Of a stretch of DNA of 64,000 nucleotides, positions 63,952 to 64,000 are shown in pieces (the stretch's first letter is position 1; the number at the start of each line of letters is the position of its first letter). Below the pieces are notes generated by a model. It saw only the letters and a list, made by a program, of their open reading frames with translations, searched no databases and had not been told where the DNA came from. Source of the stretch: DATCJU01 sp036562635 (lineage in GTDB: Bacteria > Actinomycetota > Actinomycetes > Mycobacteriales > Pseudonocardiaceae). The position numbers and the translations under genes are program-made. The stretch spans positions 1 through 64,000 of the forward strand of contig DATCJU010000040.1 of NCBI GenBank assembly GCA_036562635.1, read 5' to 3'.

Positions 63952-64000
63952 TCAGGGAGCGGTCGACGAGGTGGCCGGTTCGTTCGAGTTCGTGTTGCCG
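63952..64000 (-). CDS. 3' end of a gene cut by the right window edge
   Basis: The last 15 codons read GNTNSNEPATSSTAP before TGA at 63954-63952. Ser/Thr/Pro/Asn-rich, like the end of a secreted or membrane protein. It precedes copy A on the same strand. Confidence 0.4.
   Translation of the reverse strand, partial: GNTNSNEPATSSTAP

Overview
The window is high-G+C actinobacterial DNA. Many genes start with GTG or TTG, third codon positions are almost all G or C, and several promoters look leaderless. A full 14-gene NADH:menaquinone oxidoreductase operon, a menaquinone pathway, ferredoxin-dependent 2-oxoglutarate oxidation (KorAB), a phenylacetyl-CoA epoxidase operon, a sunset-domain membrane protein and an ESX-type toxin locus together suggest an aerobic actinomycete, probably Pseudonocardiales (inference; no rRNA is present to fix the taxon).

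Layout. 1-6.2 kb: partial PhzF gene, ECF sigma factor with a membrane partner, FlK-like thioesterase, membrane protein, tRNA-Tyr, yajQ, and an orphan glucose-1-phosphate thymidylyltransferase that probably starts at TTG. 6.2-8.9 kb: htpX and a three-gene NuoB/C/I-like mini-cluster. 9-12.7 kb: DUF2630 protein, quinone-oxidoreductase-like enzyme, divergent dimethylargininase/Lrp pair, enoyl-CoA hydratase-like gene. 12.7-16 kb: korAB behind two 17-bp palindromes. 16-20 kb: sunset-domain protein with a doubtful OmpA-like ORF before it, and rarD. 20-37.3 kb: nuoA to nuoN on the minus strand, followed by a polyprenyl diphosphate synthase. 37.3-39 kb: a 733-bp regulatory region and an unrecognised gene. 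39.1-45.2 kb: a minus-strand polymorphic-toxin operon (YbaB-like protein, EspC-like ESX protein, 1573-residue RHS toxin, immunity candidate). 45.3-47.4 kb: menJ-like reductase and menG. 47.6-51.7 kb: paaABCDE. 51.9-62 kb: DUF3592-like protein, menF, M1 peptidase, menD, menB-menE, SH3 protein, menA. 62-64 kb: a duplicated two-gene module of unknown function.

How the parts connect. Much of the window serves respiration: menF, menD, menB, menE, menA, menG and menJ make and tailor menaquinone, the polyprenyl synthase can supply its side chain, and complex I reduces it. menC and a thioesterase step are not in the window. The nuo operon and the menJ-like gene carry near-identical Rex-type operators at matching distances from matching -10 hexamers, so both may answer to the NADH/NAD+ ratio. 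The order yajQ - htpX - menJ/menG - men genes resembles the Mycobacterium tuberculosis Rv0534c-Rv0566c region (remembered, not searched).

The items most worth following up are the ESX-linked RHS toxin with an A+T-rich, apparently imported tip; the duplicated module at the right end, whose soluble proteins share terminal tags (SWK near the N-terminus, FL-x-x-SW at the C-terminus); the paired Rex sites; and the NuoB/C/I mini-cluster with no NuoD or membrane subunit. All calls come from reading the sequence; no database search was run.
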